A DNA stretch of 64,000 bases from Emiliania huxleyi CCMP1516 (lineage: Eukaryota > Haptophyta > Isochrysidales > Noelaerhabdaceae). The notes beneath the pieces were generated by a model. That model was not told where the DNA came from. It searched no databases and saw nothing but the letters and a program-made list of their open reading frames with translations. Both the position numbers and the translations under genes were made by a program. Of the stretch, positions 10,820-20,528 are shown piece by piece (positions within the stretch are counted from its first letter, which is position 1; the number at the start of each line of letters is the position of its first letter). The stretch covers positions 5,972 to 69,971 of the forward strand of contig NW_005201183.1 in NCBI RefSeq assembly GCF_000372725.1, read 5' to 3'.

Positions 10820-13150
10820 ATGCCAGCGGCAAGCGGTCCGGACGCCGTCGCGAAGGTCCGGCGTAAGGCCGACGCGCCCATCACTGGCAAACACCGCACT
10901 GCGGCCACTAAGGGCAAACGCCGCAACGCCGAGTCTTCCACTGACGGCAAGCGCTGCAAGGCTGATGCGGGCTGCCGGGAACTCGCGGCTGGCGCTGCCG
11001 CCTCGTCTGCCGCTGCCTCCGCCTCGCCTGCCGCTGCCTCCGCCAGCTTTTCGTCCCTGCCCCTGCTGGCGACACTGCGGCTCGCCCTTTCCGAGTCGTT
11101 TCCGTTTGAGCAGCTGACTCCGGTGCAGCAGGCCACCATTCCGGCCGCCCTCGCCGGCCGCGACGTCATCGCGCGCGCGAGGACCGGGTCTGGTAAGACG
11201 CTCGCCTTTTTGCTGCCCGCGATCCAGCGGGTCGCGGCGGATCCAGACCAGCCTGGCGTGCGGGCTGTCCTGGTCTCCCCCACGCGCGAGCTAGCCACCC
11301 AGACCGGCGCCGTGTGCGAGGCGCTGCTCTCCCACATGCCCCGCGTGTCGTGCCGCTGCGCCGTGGGCGGGACGAGCGTGCACGGCGACGTCGCCGCCTT
11401 GCGCGGCTCACTCTGCCCCGGCATACTCGTCGGCACGCCTGGCCGGCTCAACGACCTGCTGTCGGGCGGGCACGGCGCGGCGTCCGCCTTCGGCCGCGTC
11501 GCCTGCCTCGTCCTCGACGAGGCGGACCAGCTCCTCGCCCTCGGCTTCCGCCGGCCGGTCGAGGCGGTCGTTGCCTCGCTCCGGAGGGCTGCCCACCCGG
11601 CGGCGCCTCCGTGGCAGACACTCCTCTTCTCAGCCACCCTGCGCGGAGACGTGCGCTCGCTCGCCGCCGCCGCGCGTCGCGGGTGCGCGCCGCCGACGGC
11701 GGCGGAGGACGACGACTTGCTCGTCGCCGACGCCATCGGAGCGGAAGCGCCGACCAACGCGGCGGTCGAGCAGGCCGTGACGGTCTCCCCGCCGGCGGCC
11801 CTCGCGGCGGAGCTGGTGCGGACCCTGCTGGCGCTGCGCTCGGACCCGGCCGCAAAGGTGATTGTCTACGCCGGCGCCGCGCGCCTCGTCTCCTTCCTCG
11901 CCGCGCTCTGCCGCCGGATGGGGCTCGGCGGCTCCGCGCCGCTCGAGCTGCACGCGCGGCTGCCTCACGCGGAGCGCGCGTCGGCGGACCGCCTTTCCTC
12001 GCGGCGGGAGGGGGGGGGGGGAGAGCAGCGTCTCTTCACACCGGGGTGTGCGCGTGAGCAGGTGGACGCCGCCTTCCGCGCGAGCGAGGGCGGGCGGCTC
12101 TTCCTAGAAGCACTTGGAGCGCTTGGAGTGCAGTGAAGCAGACTCCGTCTTCTTGTACCCCAACCCACACTCGAGAGGACACGGACTCAGCTGTATTCGA
12201 CTGTGTTCAGCCGTGTTCAGTCGTCTTCGCCTCCCTCGTAGTCACACGGTGCTCTGGATTCACTGCACAGCACCGTCTCCCCGCCCTGAGGCTGAGAGGA
12301 GAGAGGAGAGAAGGGAGAGGAGGGTGTGCTGATCTCGGCCGAGCTCGCGGTGATGGCGTATTCACCTCGCAGGCTCCTCTTCTCCTCGGACGTGTCTGCG
12401 CGAGGGCTCGACTACCTAGAAGCGGGGAACGTGTTCATGTATTCCAACTAGCGCCCGAGAGGACACGTATTCCGCCGCATTCAGCCGTATTCCGCTGTAT
12501 TCACTGTCTTCCTCCCCGTTGTCTTCACGCGGTGCTCTGAAGACGCTGCACAATGCCGTCTCCCCGCTGCACAATGCCGTCTCCCCGCCCTCATGCCGGC
12601 GTATGCACCACCACGCAGGCTTGACTACCACGACGTGACTGCCGTCGTCCAGCTCGGCGCCCCGCCCGACCGAGCGACGTACATCCACCGCGTGGGCCGC
12701 ACCGGACGCGCCGGCGCTGCGGGAGTCGGCCATCTGCTGCTGGCCGAGAGCGAGGCGTCCTTCCTGACTTGCTTGGGCGGGCTGCCGCTGACGCGAGCCC
12801 CGCCGCTGCCGCCCGCCGCCGCCGCGCTCCTCGAGCCGCGGCTGCGCGCGGCGCGCGGCGCGCTCCCCGCGAGCCTCGCCCAGGAGGCGTACGCCTCGCT
12901 GCTGGGGGTCTGCTCGGAGCCCGGCTGCTTGCGCCGGCTGCGCTGGAGCAAGGAGGACGCCGTGCGCCACACGAACGCCTTCGCCGCCGGCGTGCTCGGC
13001 CTCGCCACGCCGCCGCCGCTCGACGCCGCGGCGCTCCAGCGGATGGGCCTCGCCGGCGTGCGCGGCGTCGCGGCGAAGACAACGTCGCTCTCGTGCTTCT
13101 CGGTGGCGGGTAACGCGCCGCGCCACAAGGGGCGCTGCGACCTCGGCTGA
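10820..13150 (+). CDS. DEAD-box RNA helicase (Mss116/RH26-like), four exons
   Basis: ATP-dependent RNA helicase of 587 residues. Exons: 10820-11983, 12062-12096, 12373-12405, 12619-13150. Motifs in order: Q motif region (FEQLTPVQQATIP), I ARTGSGKT, Ia SPTRELATQ, TPGRL, II VLDEAD, III FSATL, then after splicing IV/V region FRASEGGRLLFSSDVSARG joined to LDYHDVTAVVQLGAP, and VI YIHRVGRTGRAG. The sequence around motif V resembles the Mss116/plant RH26 group, often organellar; the Ala/Ser-rich N-terminus could be a targeting region (inference). The C-terminus after motif VI is not recognised. All three introns are GC-AG and begin with a copy of the next exon's start. Exons 2 and 3 are only 35 and 33 bp, and the model was fixed by motif V continuity. 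Confidence 0.9.
11984..12061 (+). repeat. DEAD-box intron 1, direct-repeat flanked
   Basis: 78 bp, GC...AG. It begins GCGGACCGCCTTTCCTCGC, a diverged copy of the next exon's GTGGACGCCGCCTTCCGCGC. The body has a G run. Confidence 0.75.
12097..12372 (+). repeat. DEAD-box intron 2, shares body with intron 3
   Basis: 276 bp, GC...AG, starting GCTCTTCC against exon GCTCCTCTTC. The body contains CGAGAGGACACG, TTCAGCCGT repeats, CACGGTGCTCTG and GCACCGTCTCCCCGCCC, all recurring in intron 3. Near its start is CACTTGGAGCGCTTGGAGTGCAGT, a sequence matching the end of a dispersed repeat elsewhere in the window. Confidence 0.75.
12406..12618 (+). repeat. DEAD-box intron 3, same insert family as intron 2
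   Basis: 213 bp, GC...AG. It starts GCTCGACTACC and the next exon starts GCTTGACTACC. The body shares CTAGAAGC, CGAGAGGACACG, TTCAGCCGTATTC, CGCGGTGCTCTG and a doubled TGCACAATGCCGTCTCCCCGC with intron 2; a further copy of the last unit is near 30830. Confidence 0.75.
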
Positions 13151-13824
13151 CGGGCGTCGCTCTGGGACCTGGGGTAAGTTGGCCGTAGCCCCGGCAGGCT
13201 GGCCCCACCTAGCGCAATGCGCCGCGACCGATATGTGAGGGGGCGGCGCCCTCGGTACGATGCCGCCGTCGCCACGCAAGATCCTAGTGCGATGTGCAGT
13301 GCGATTTGCATTTGGAAATCACGTGTCTTCTTTGCAAAATTCGCCGTGTTTTACTGCGAGTGTCTCCGCTCAAGTGCGTCCGCTCTCCGCTGCGGGACCT
13401 GGGGGTCCACATAGACATAGACCACACCACACAGATCACAACCGTCGCCTCATGCGTCACCCCGCGCCCGGCCGCGCTCCGGGGGGCCGCTCCCCCGCGT
13501 CGATAGTAAATTGACTCCGCCACGACATATAGGTCGCAGCACCTCCCCCCAAATTTCTATGTGAATCCTCCCGCTCTCGCGCGCTACCCAACCACGGCAA
13601 CGCGCGGCCACGATAACGCATACCTTGTAAGGTAAGGGTATTGCGTGCGTACCCGTAGCCGTACACAACTCTACTGTATCACATGAAAACCTCTCCGGAG
13701 TGTCTCGTCGAGAACATCTCTCTCGAGAGATTCGATCTTACGCCCGCGCGCGCCGCGCTGAGGCAGCGCTCGTGCGCACAAGAAATTTGGAGTCACAGCG
13801 ACCGTGGCCTCTCAGCAGCGCTCT
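13151..13824. other. Intergenic between convergent genes, no supported gene
   Basis: Lies between the helicase and the 3' end of ankyrin gene A. Contains a small palindrome ACCTTGTAAGGTAAGG near 13622 and GTCTCGTCGAGA/TCTCTCGAGAGA near 13702-13730. Nothing else seen. Confidence 0.5.
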
Positions 13825-15726
13825 CTATGTAGAGCGCTCCTGGGCCGCATCCGCCGCCATCCTGGCTGCAACCGCCCTAGCCATCGACGCGACCGCAGCG
13901 GCACCCCTCGCCTCTGCAGCAGCACGCCTCGCGTCTGCAGCGGCCCTCGCCTCATCCAGCGCCGCCTCGGCCGCCGCCAGCGCCGCCTCGGCAGCCGCTA
14001 GCGCCGCCACGGCCACCACCTCCTCCGCCTTGTCCGCCTCTGCCTCCTCCTCCGCCTCGTCCGCCTCCGCGTCCAAGCGCACCGCCTCGGCCACCGCTGC
14101 CGACGCCGCTGCCTGGCTCTCCGCCGTGATGCCGAGCCGGATCCTCTCCTCGTGACACTTCTCGAGAAGCCTCATCATTTTCTCCTCCTCGGCCTTCTTT
14201 GCGGCCTCGGCTGCCTCCGACGGCGACTCGGACTCCTGCGACAGCCCAGCCGCGCCCGCTCCGCCGCCCTTCTTCTTCTTCTTGCCCTTCTTGCCCTTGG
14301 CGCGTTTCTCCGCCTCGACCTCCGCCAGCAGCTCGTCGGCGTGCCGCGCCGCCTCCTTCTCCTCCGCCGCCCTCTGCGCCGCCCTCTCCGCCGCCCCCGC
14401 AGCCCACGCCGCCTCATTCGCCGCCTTCTCGGCCGCCGCATGCTCCTCGAGGGCGCGCACGCACTCGGCGTGGCCCTGTTGCTTGGCGTACTGCAGCGCG
14501 GTTGTACCCTTCTCAGAGCGCAGCGTCATGTCTGCGCCCCCCCGCAGCAGCTGACGCACGACGGTGGGGTAGCCGAGCAAGGCGCCAAACATCAGCGCAG
14601 TGCCGCCGTTGGGGCCTTTCTGATCGACCTCCGCGCCGTGCCGCAATGCCAGCTCGACCAGCTTCTCGCGGCCGTTGGTGGCGGCGAGGCTCAGCGCGGA
14701 GCCACCATCGCTCTTCTGCAACGAGATATCTGCACCGCGCCGCAGAAGCGCCTCGGCCAGCTCCGCGTAGCCATAGACCATCGCAACCATCAGCAGCGTC
14801 ATGCCGCTCGCACACGAGCCGTCACCAAAGGTGTACTCGAACGTCGCGTCGACCCGCCCGCCGTCGTCGAGCCACGCCAGCACCGGCGTCTCGTCGCCTC
14901 GCTCAGCCGCTAGCACGACCTCCTTTGGCACTGCCTCGCTGCCCGGCGTGGCCCCCGCGCCCTCGCCGCTGGAAGCAGAGGCCGCAGCACTGGCGCCCGC
15001 CGCCGCCTCGCCTGCGGGTGCGCCGCCCGCCCCTGCGCCGCCCGCCTCGGCCGACAGCGCCTTGATCCGAGCTGCCGTCACCTCCCCGAGATACGTCCTG
15101 AAGGCCTCGTAGCACTCGGTGTGGCCCTTCTCCTTGGCAATCTGCAGCGCCGTCCTGCCGCCGCTAGAGCGCAGCGTCATGTCAGCGCCCGCCCGCAGCA
15201 CGCGAAGCACCACGGCGGGATGGTTGTGGATAGCGGCCCCCATCAGCGCGGTGCCGCCGAGACTGCTCTGCAGGTTGATCGCCGCACCGTGCCGGATCAG
15301 AGTGTCGACAATCCGCTCGTAGCCTTGGTAGGCGGCCTCCATCAGCGCAGTGACGCCAAGCTTGTTTTGCAGATTGACCTCCGCGCCGTGCCGCAATGCT
15401 AGCTCGACCATCTCCTCGCGGCCGTTCACGGCGGCGAGACCCAGCGCATAGTAGCTGCCGGCGCTGGCCAGCAATGAGACATCCGCACCGCGCCGCAGAA
15501 GCGCCTCGGCCAGCCCCGCGTGGCCATTGGACATTGCGACCATCAGCAGCGTCATGCCGCTCGCACACGAGCCGCCATCAAAGGTGTACTCGAACGTCTC
15601 GTCGACCCGCCCGCCGTCGTCGAGCCACGCCAGCACCGCTCCCGATTGGCCATCCTTGGCGGCCTTCCGAATGCTTGCAGGGACGTCGCCGCCGCCGCGC
15701 GTCGACGGAGGAGGCTGCGCGGACAT
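13825..15726 (-). CDS. Ankyrin-repeat protein A with Lys block and Ala/Glu-rich coiled-coil tail
   Basis: Intronless, 633 residues from ATG. Two ankyrin blocks (about residues 15-215 and 255-430) with units such as GMTLLMVAM..GHAGLAEALLRRGADV, GVTALMEAAYQGYERIVDTL and GGTALMFGALLGYPTVVRQLLRGGAD, separated by an Ala/Gly linker. Then an Ala/Glu coiled coil, AEVEAEKRAKGKKGKKKKKG, and a long acidic/Ala tail. Ankyrin stacks mediate protein-protein contacts; partner unknown. It is a paralogue of the two genes at 58.6 and 61.3 kb, sharing linker and tail, but has a different N-terminus (MSAQPPPSTRGGGDVPASIR) and is not part of their tandem array. Confidence 0.85.
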   Translation of the reverse strand: MSAQPPPSTRGGGDVPASIRKAAKDGQSGAVLAWLDDGGRVDETFEYTFDGGSCASGMTLLMVAMSNGHAGLAEALLRRGADVSLLASAGSYYALGLAAVNGREEMVELALRHGAEVNLQNKLGVTALMEAAYQGYERIVDTLIRHGAAINLQSSLGGTALMGAAIHNHPAVVLRVLRAGADMTLRSSGGRTALQIAKEKGHTECYEAFRTYLGEVTAARIKALSAEAGGAGAGGAPAGEAAAGASAAASASSGEGAGATPGSEAVPKEVVLAAERGDETPVLAWLDDGGRVDATFEYTFGDGSCASGMTLLMVAMVYGYAELAEALLRRGADISLQKSDGGSALSLAATNGREKLVELALRHGAEVDQKGPNGGTALMFGALLGYPTVVRQLLRGGADMTLRSEKGTTALQYAKQQGHAECVRALEEHAAAEKAANEAAWAAGAAERAAQRAAEEKEAARHADELLAEVEAEKRAKGKKGKKKKKGGGAGAAGLSQESESPSEAAEAAKKAEEEKMMRLLEKCHEERIRLGITAESQAAASAAVAEAVRLDAEADEAEEEAEADKAEEVVAVAALAAAEAALAAAEAALDEARAAADARRAAAEARGAAAVASMARAVAARMAADAAQERST

Positions 15727-17484
15727 ACACGTGCACTAGCTGGGTTCCGGCTCCTACCCGGAGGGGTAGTCTCGGAGCGACTGACTCGCGCCAAAACGCC
15801 CTACCTACCGGAACCCTGAGTGGCTCGCTAAACGCTCGCCGAGCCAGGTTATGCAACGAACACACATCTGCGCACACGTGCAAGGGTGTCTAGCCTTAAT
15901 AAAGTGGCGCTCACACTCTCTCCGCCTCTTGTGGATCGAACTGGACAGTGCTCAGTGGACTCGCGAGCTCGCATGTCCGCGCGTGTCGTTCCCGACGGAT
16001 TCGCGCGGTGGGTGGCGTCGATAGCCAAAGAGCTTATCGCGCAGCCGATCGAAGAGCCTGTTCTGATCGGCTCGCGAGCCCTGGAGCTCGCAGCCATCGC
16101 CATGGTCGCGAAACCATCGCGCTGGGCGGCGCGGCGGGTGGGGCGGCAGCGGGGCACCAGGAGATGGTGCCGTGGGCAGCGCTGCGGGGAAGGGAGGAAG
16201 GGGCGGAGAGAGGGAGGAGGGGGGGGCGGCTCGCCTGCCGCCCTCGAGCCGCGACAGCCGGTGCCGTGGCCGGCCCGCCTTCGAACGTGAAGGGGGGACG
16301 GCCTCATGCCGCCTCACCGCGCGACGCGGCGGCCGGCCGCCACCTCAAAGGAGGCCTCTCGCGCTCGAAATACGTGCGAGGCACCTGCCGAAGGGGGTGG
16401 GGTGGTCGGGCGGTCTAGGGGAAGGCGTCTCCGGTGGGTGGGCGCCGCTCCTACAGCGCGCGGGGCGGGGAGGCCGACTGCGGCGGTGATACGGTCGCGC
16501 GCGCGGGGCGTGGAGGGCCAGGGAGGTGGAATCCGGGCCGGCGGAACCTTCCGATTTTTGACGTGATTAACTAGCCCGAGGCTGGCCGGAGAGGATTGAG
16601 ACCTGCGATTCTTGTTTTTCCGCTGCTCGAGCCGGCCAGCCGTGCCTACGGCGAGAAAAGGAGCGTCCGACCCGGTCCGATCTCGCGCTCCAGCGGGAAC
16701 GCCGAGCGCCTCGGACGCCAAGCGGAAACGGCGTTCGGAGGCGGGGCGCGGTGGCGATCACCGGTCGGCGCCTTCGCGGCCGGCCGGCCCGGTGGGTCGC
16801 CACGGCACATGCGCCGCGCGCCGTCGCCAGGCCCCGCCGCCGCCCCGCCAGAGCAGCGGCGAGATGGGAGGCGGTCGGCGGGTGACATCGGCTCTTCGAG
16901 CGAGCTTTCAGCTCACTTTGACGACGCTAGGAAAATCAATTCGTGGAATCCAGTTCGAGATGCAGTGAGGCGGAGCCTACCCTGCCCCGCCCTTGTGAGG
17001 CAGGAAAGTGACGACTACCCCGTACGCCCGGTTGCATCATACCCCATCGCCGACCGCCCATTCCCCCCTCCTCGTCCCCCCCCTGTTTTTTTTGGATTTT
17101 CTTTTTCTGGTTGGGAAAAACTGGCCGGACCGGATTTTGGGGCGGATGACGAGAGCACGAGACGCGTCGCCTCGCTTTGGGGTGGCTGATGAGGGGCGCC
17201 GTCCCGATTTGGTCCACACTCTGTCACTTACCCCTTGCAAGAAAACGAGAACACCTGATCAAAGACTCAACGACAAACGCGTGAAAGCTGGCAAGCGTGC
17301 GTTGGCCGTTGGCGTTGCCCATTTTACACCCCGCAGGGCAAGCATCAAGCAAGCGAGCAGCCGCCTTTTTGGGGCAGCATCCAAGCCAGCGCGGCGGCAG
17401 AGCCAACAACAGTCGTGGCGGCCCTCCGCTTAACGCCAGTGGGAACGACCATCTTTTGATTTGTACGTACCCCCTCCTCTCCCC
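15727..17484. other. Intergenic, no supported gene
   Basis: GC-rich DNA between ankyrin gene A (start side) and the GT90 gene (3' side). Several overlapping open frames in both strands look like composition artefacts (no motif, no plausible codon pattern). 16130-16280 is G-rich and 17070-17110 is a pyrimidine tract. Confidence 0.45.
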
Positions 17485-18909
17485 CTACTGAGCCCCCTTT
17501 GTAACTCTATTTGGGCCGCGTCGTGGAATTGACATGCGCTTCGAGTATGCAACGAGAAGATCGCGCACATACTGCTTGACGGCGCGTTTCGAAAGATGCT
17601 GCTTGACAAATTGTCGTGCGTTCGCTGCTATGTTTTTGGCGATAAGCGGCGACTGGCGCAAGCACTCGGCGGTAGGGAAAACATATCGGGAAAGAGAGCC
17701 AAGTGCATTCTCGGCAGGGACAAAATCGTGGTGTGGGCGAAGCAGTGGGTAGAAGAACTCGTACCAGTCCGTGTTTGTGACCACAGGAACTGAGCCACAG
17801 GCGAAGAGGTTCTTGAATCGGTTGGAGTAGGAAGGCCAGGTACCACCCCCCGGAGAAAGCAGGTACTGGTAGTGACATGCGTCGCTGCGGCCTTGCCGCT
17901 CTGGCCACGTGGGGAGATCGCATTTTTCAACTCCCCCTCTGAATCCGATGGCTTCGGTAAGAAGCCCGGTCATCATGGAGCCATTGGCGGTCGCAGCGCC
18001 TAAGCACCAGGCGGAGTTTCGATATGTATTTCTGGTGCCCACGAAATGCATTTTGGGTATCCGCTGCGAGAAGTCCTTCTCAGCACTCAGCAAGAAGTGC
18101 TCATTGCGTTCGATAAGGTCCCAGAATTCTGGGAAAGTGTGGTCTGGCAGCAACAGGATGCGCGAGTCCTCCGATCTGCGAGAAGCCATGAAGATTGGCG
18201 CGCGGCGAAGCTCCGACCCAGATTGCACAGGAGCCCACTCTTGTTCCGGAGCTAAATCTGAGAACAAAATGATGAGGTCAGCATCGGGCAGCGGCGAGTC
18301 CCGGTGCACTTCCCGAAGAATCTCAAGCACCTGCGCTCTTCTTCCGATGTCACTGCCAGAATTCAGAACGCGCATGCCTCCGGCCCGGATCGTCACCCTC
18401 GCTGACGTCTTCTGTTTGGCAACGCTCCAGGCAGCGTCGACCATTTGACTGGTTATATTCGCGTAAGGTGCCATCTGCCAGCGGATGACTTCTGCGTACG
18501 AACGCATGCCCACGGGGAATCTCTCTGTCACATCGTGCCTCGTTTTGAAGCGCCCAGCCTTGCCCACCGGTGTCCAGTCGATTCCGTCCCATTCCGGTCG
18601 CTCTGTGGGATTGCCGCGCTGGTTTGAGAGAACGCCCTCCCAAATGGAGCGATTCGCACGTTGCAGGCAGAGTTGAAGTTTGTCACTCGCGCCGTCGAGG
18701 CATCTGGGGGCACCAGCTGGCGCGCAAGCGTCTGCTGGCGCGGCGGCGGACGCACGTAGTCCGAACTTTGGAAATCGGCGGGCGCTGGTGTTCGTGCCGC
18801 CGCCGCCGTCGCCGACTGGAGCTTTTGCGGGTGCCGCCGTCGTGGCCGCGGCTGCCACGAGAAGGAGAGCGACGGCTGACATACACGTACACGTGTGTGT
18901 GCGGCGCAT
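17485..18909 (-). CDS. Glycosyltransferase family 90 (CAP10/POGLUT-like)
   Basis: Intronless, 474 residues. A hydrophobic signal peptide MSAVALLLVAAAATTAAPA begins at residue 10, so the ATG at 18882 is an alternative start. The catalytic part shows the GT90 pattern: KMHFVGTRNTYRNSAWCLG, then HYQYLLSPGGGTWPSYSNRF and KNLFACGSVPVVTNTDWYEFF, LLRPHHDFVPAE. GT90 enzymes transfer xylose or glucose to proteins or glycans in the ER/Golgi lumen; the acceptor here is unknown. Eight or so cysteines in the N-terminal half suit a secreted fold. The first ~40 codons and upstream DNA are duplicated at 19.7 kb. Confidence 0.85.
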   Translation of the reverse strand: MRRTHTCTCMSAVALLLVAAAATTAAPAKAPVGDGGGGTNTSARRFPKFGLRASAAAPADACAPAGAPRCLDGASDKLQLCLQRANRSIWEGVLSNQRGNPTERPEWDGIDWTPVGKAGRFKTRHDVTERFPVGMRSYAEVIRWQMAPYANITSQMVDAAWSVAKQKTSARVTIRAGGMRVLNSGSDIGRRAQVLEILREVHRDSPLPDADLIILFSDLAPEQEWAPVQSGSELRRAPIFMASRRSEDSRILLLPDHTFPEFWDLIERNEHFLLSAEKDFSQRIPKMHFVGTRNTYRNSAWCLGAATANGSMMTGLLTEAIGFRGGVEKCDLPTWPERQGRSDACHYQYLLSPGGGTWPSYSNRFKNLFACGSVPVVTNTDWYEFFYPLLRPHHDFVPAENALGSLSRYVFPTAECLRQSPLIAKNIAANARQFVKQHLSKRAVKQYVRDLLVAYSKRMSIPRRGPNRVTKGAQ

Positions 18910-19054
18910 CGGTTCCTCCTTGCCGCTGCCCCCGGCAACACACGCATCTCGAAAAAAAGTCGTTCAAATAAGCTGAGGCGGAGCCGGCGGAGGGGGGGGG
19001 CGAGCCGAGGACAATAGAGAGGCCGCGGGTGCGGGCACGACTCGCCGACCAGGG

Positions 19055-19106
19055 AGAGCGGGCTCGAACCCCCGGGGGTGGAAGTGAGTGTGACCCAATG
19101 CCACCG
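19055..19106 (-). other. Possible Pol III box A/box B pair (tRNA-derived SINE-like)
   Basis: On the minus strand TGGCATTGGGTC (box-A-like, about 19092-19103) is followed about 20 bases later by GGTTCGAGCC (matches the B-box consensus, about 19062-19071). No cloverleaf with paired arms can be drawn, so it is not an intact tRNA. It could be a short interspersed element head or chance. Confidence 0.25.
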
Positions 19107-19429
19107 TTCTCGCCCGGGGCAACCCCGGCCGGGCCGTCGACGCTCTCGGAGGCTGCGGTACCAGCCGGCGAAGCGGAGTCGAGGCCACAGCCGAGGAAGA
19201 GGCATCAGAAATGACTGCAGAGGCAGTCTGGTAACGCCCGGAAGGCGAGCAAGGGACCGGGACGAGCCGAGGACTCGCCCCGACAGGGCCGACAGGCGAA
19301 GGAAGGGACTCTGGGACCGGAGTCGGGCGGGCGCACATGAGGCGTACCCGTGTACGTACGTGGAGTACAGTGTTGTGTGTCCGTTAGCTCCGAGTAGAGG
19401 GGGCGTTCTGCAGTTAAGGGGAAACCCGG

Positions 19430-19612
19430 TACACGGAACTAACCCTCGGAGACCCGTGTTTACTTTACAGCCCTTGCCCTGCGAACGCGCACCCCCGGGG
19501 CTAGGGCTCTCTAGCCCGTAACCCGATGCCAATCATCCGGCCCGCTGGGTGCGCTTCTTAGCTCCCCGGCCCTGGATGTGCGGTTAATGACTGCACTCCA
19601 AGTGCTCTGCGG
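19430..19612. repeat. Dispersed ~180-bp repeat R1, copy 1
   Basis: Shares with 47147-47330 the runs GACCCGTGTTTACTTTA, GCGAACGCGCACCCCCGGGG, CTAGGGCTCTCT, ATCATCCGGCCCGCTGGGTG, CCCGGCCCTGGATGTG and GACTGCACTCCAAGTGCTC. A more diverged copy is at 53880-53962. No coding capacity seen; probably a non-autonomous mobile element. Confidence 0.8.
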
Positions 19613-19737
19613 GCCTCCCGCCGCCATTGATGGGCTGTGCGTGACCGCCGCAGCGTGCGCTAGCAGCGCCCTCTCGCCTGCAGCGGCAGCTGCCGCGGCT
19701 GCCACGAGAAGGAGAGCGACGGCTGACATACACGTGC
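19511..19737 (-). pseudogene. Truncated copy of the GT90 leader fused to repeat R1
   Basis: The frame starts with MSAVALLLVAAAAAAAAGER, nearly the same DNA as the GT90 signal peptide (shared from the initiator region upstream through about 15 codons, plus CTCGAAAAAAA upstream). It then diverges and runs into R1 sequence to a stop at 19511. No catalytic domain follows. Either a decayed gene copy or a leader captured by a repeat. Confidence 0.5.
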
Positions 19738-19782
19738 TCCTTGTGCGCGGATCTCGAAAAAAAAGTGCTGGGCGATTTCGGC

Positions 19783-20452
19783 CACGCGGCCACACGCGCT
19801 GGCGCGCACGGCAACCGGGACTTACACGCGCGACACGAGGGACTGCGTATCCTCGCCTGCCTCGGGGGAGAATAGCCGCCCTCACCCGCTGCCGCGCATC
19901 GAGCTCGGCGCGGGGCTGATACGTGTCATTCTGTGCCGGCGCGTATCTTAGCCAAGATACGCGGCCACACGTGCAGACGCGTATAGCGGTACTCGCGCCC
20001 ACACGTGCAGCCGCCTATCTTGGCCAACATAGGCGGGCGTGAGCGCGTGAAACGGCCTGTTGGCGAAGGCGACTCGCGCTGGCACGTGCACAGAGGGATG
20101 TTCACATACGCGGCTACACGTGTGGGCGCCTATCTAGGGGAACACACGCGCCCCATGCGTGGGCGTGTATGTCACGCGGTACGCGGCTGCGAGTGCAGCC
20201 GCCTATGTTGGCCAAGATAGGCGGCTGCACGTGTGGGCGCGAGTACCGCTATACGCGTCTGCACGTGTGGCCGCGTATCTTGGCTAAGATACGCGCCGGC
20301 ACAGAATGACACGTATCAGCCCCGCGCCGAGCTCGATGCGCGGCAGCGGGTGAGGGCGGCTATTCTCCCCCGAGGCAGGCGAGGATACACAGTCCCTCGT
20401 GTCGCGCGTGTAAGTCCCGGTTGCCGTGCGCGCCAGCGCGTGTGGCCGCGTA
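19783..20452. repeat. Large near-perfect inverted repeat (about 250-bp arms, 160-bp loop)
   Basis: Left arm about 19783-20036 and right arm about 20199-20452 are reverse complements with only a few mismatches (for example GGGACTGCGTATCC against GGATACACAGTCC). Nested inside are short palindromes with CTATCTTGGCCAAGATAG or GTATCTTAGCCAAGATAC cores, each beside CACACGTGCAG (an E-box-like CACGTG). The loop repeats diverged versions of the same modules (ACGTGTGGGCGCCTATCTAGG). It ends about 75 bp before the LRR gene's start codon. Confidence 0.9.
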
Positions 20453-20528
20453 CCTTAGCTAAGATACGCGCGCACGGGCGTGGGTGGGTAAAAACGGGTC
20501 ACTTTGCGGGGTTTGCCGCCTTCACTCG

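Noticed and set aside
16100..17450. Several 60-200 codon frames between ankyrin A and GT90
   Set aside because: Overlapping frames on both strands, Arg/Pro/Gly-dominated, no splice-supported continuation or motif.
19055..19106. Intact tRNA gene
   Set aside because: B-box sequence present, but no pairing acceptor, D or anticodon arms can be formed.
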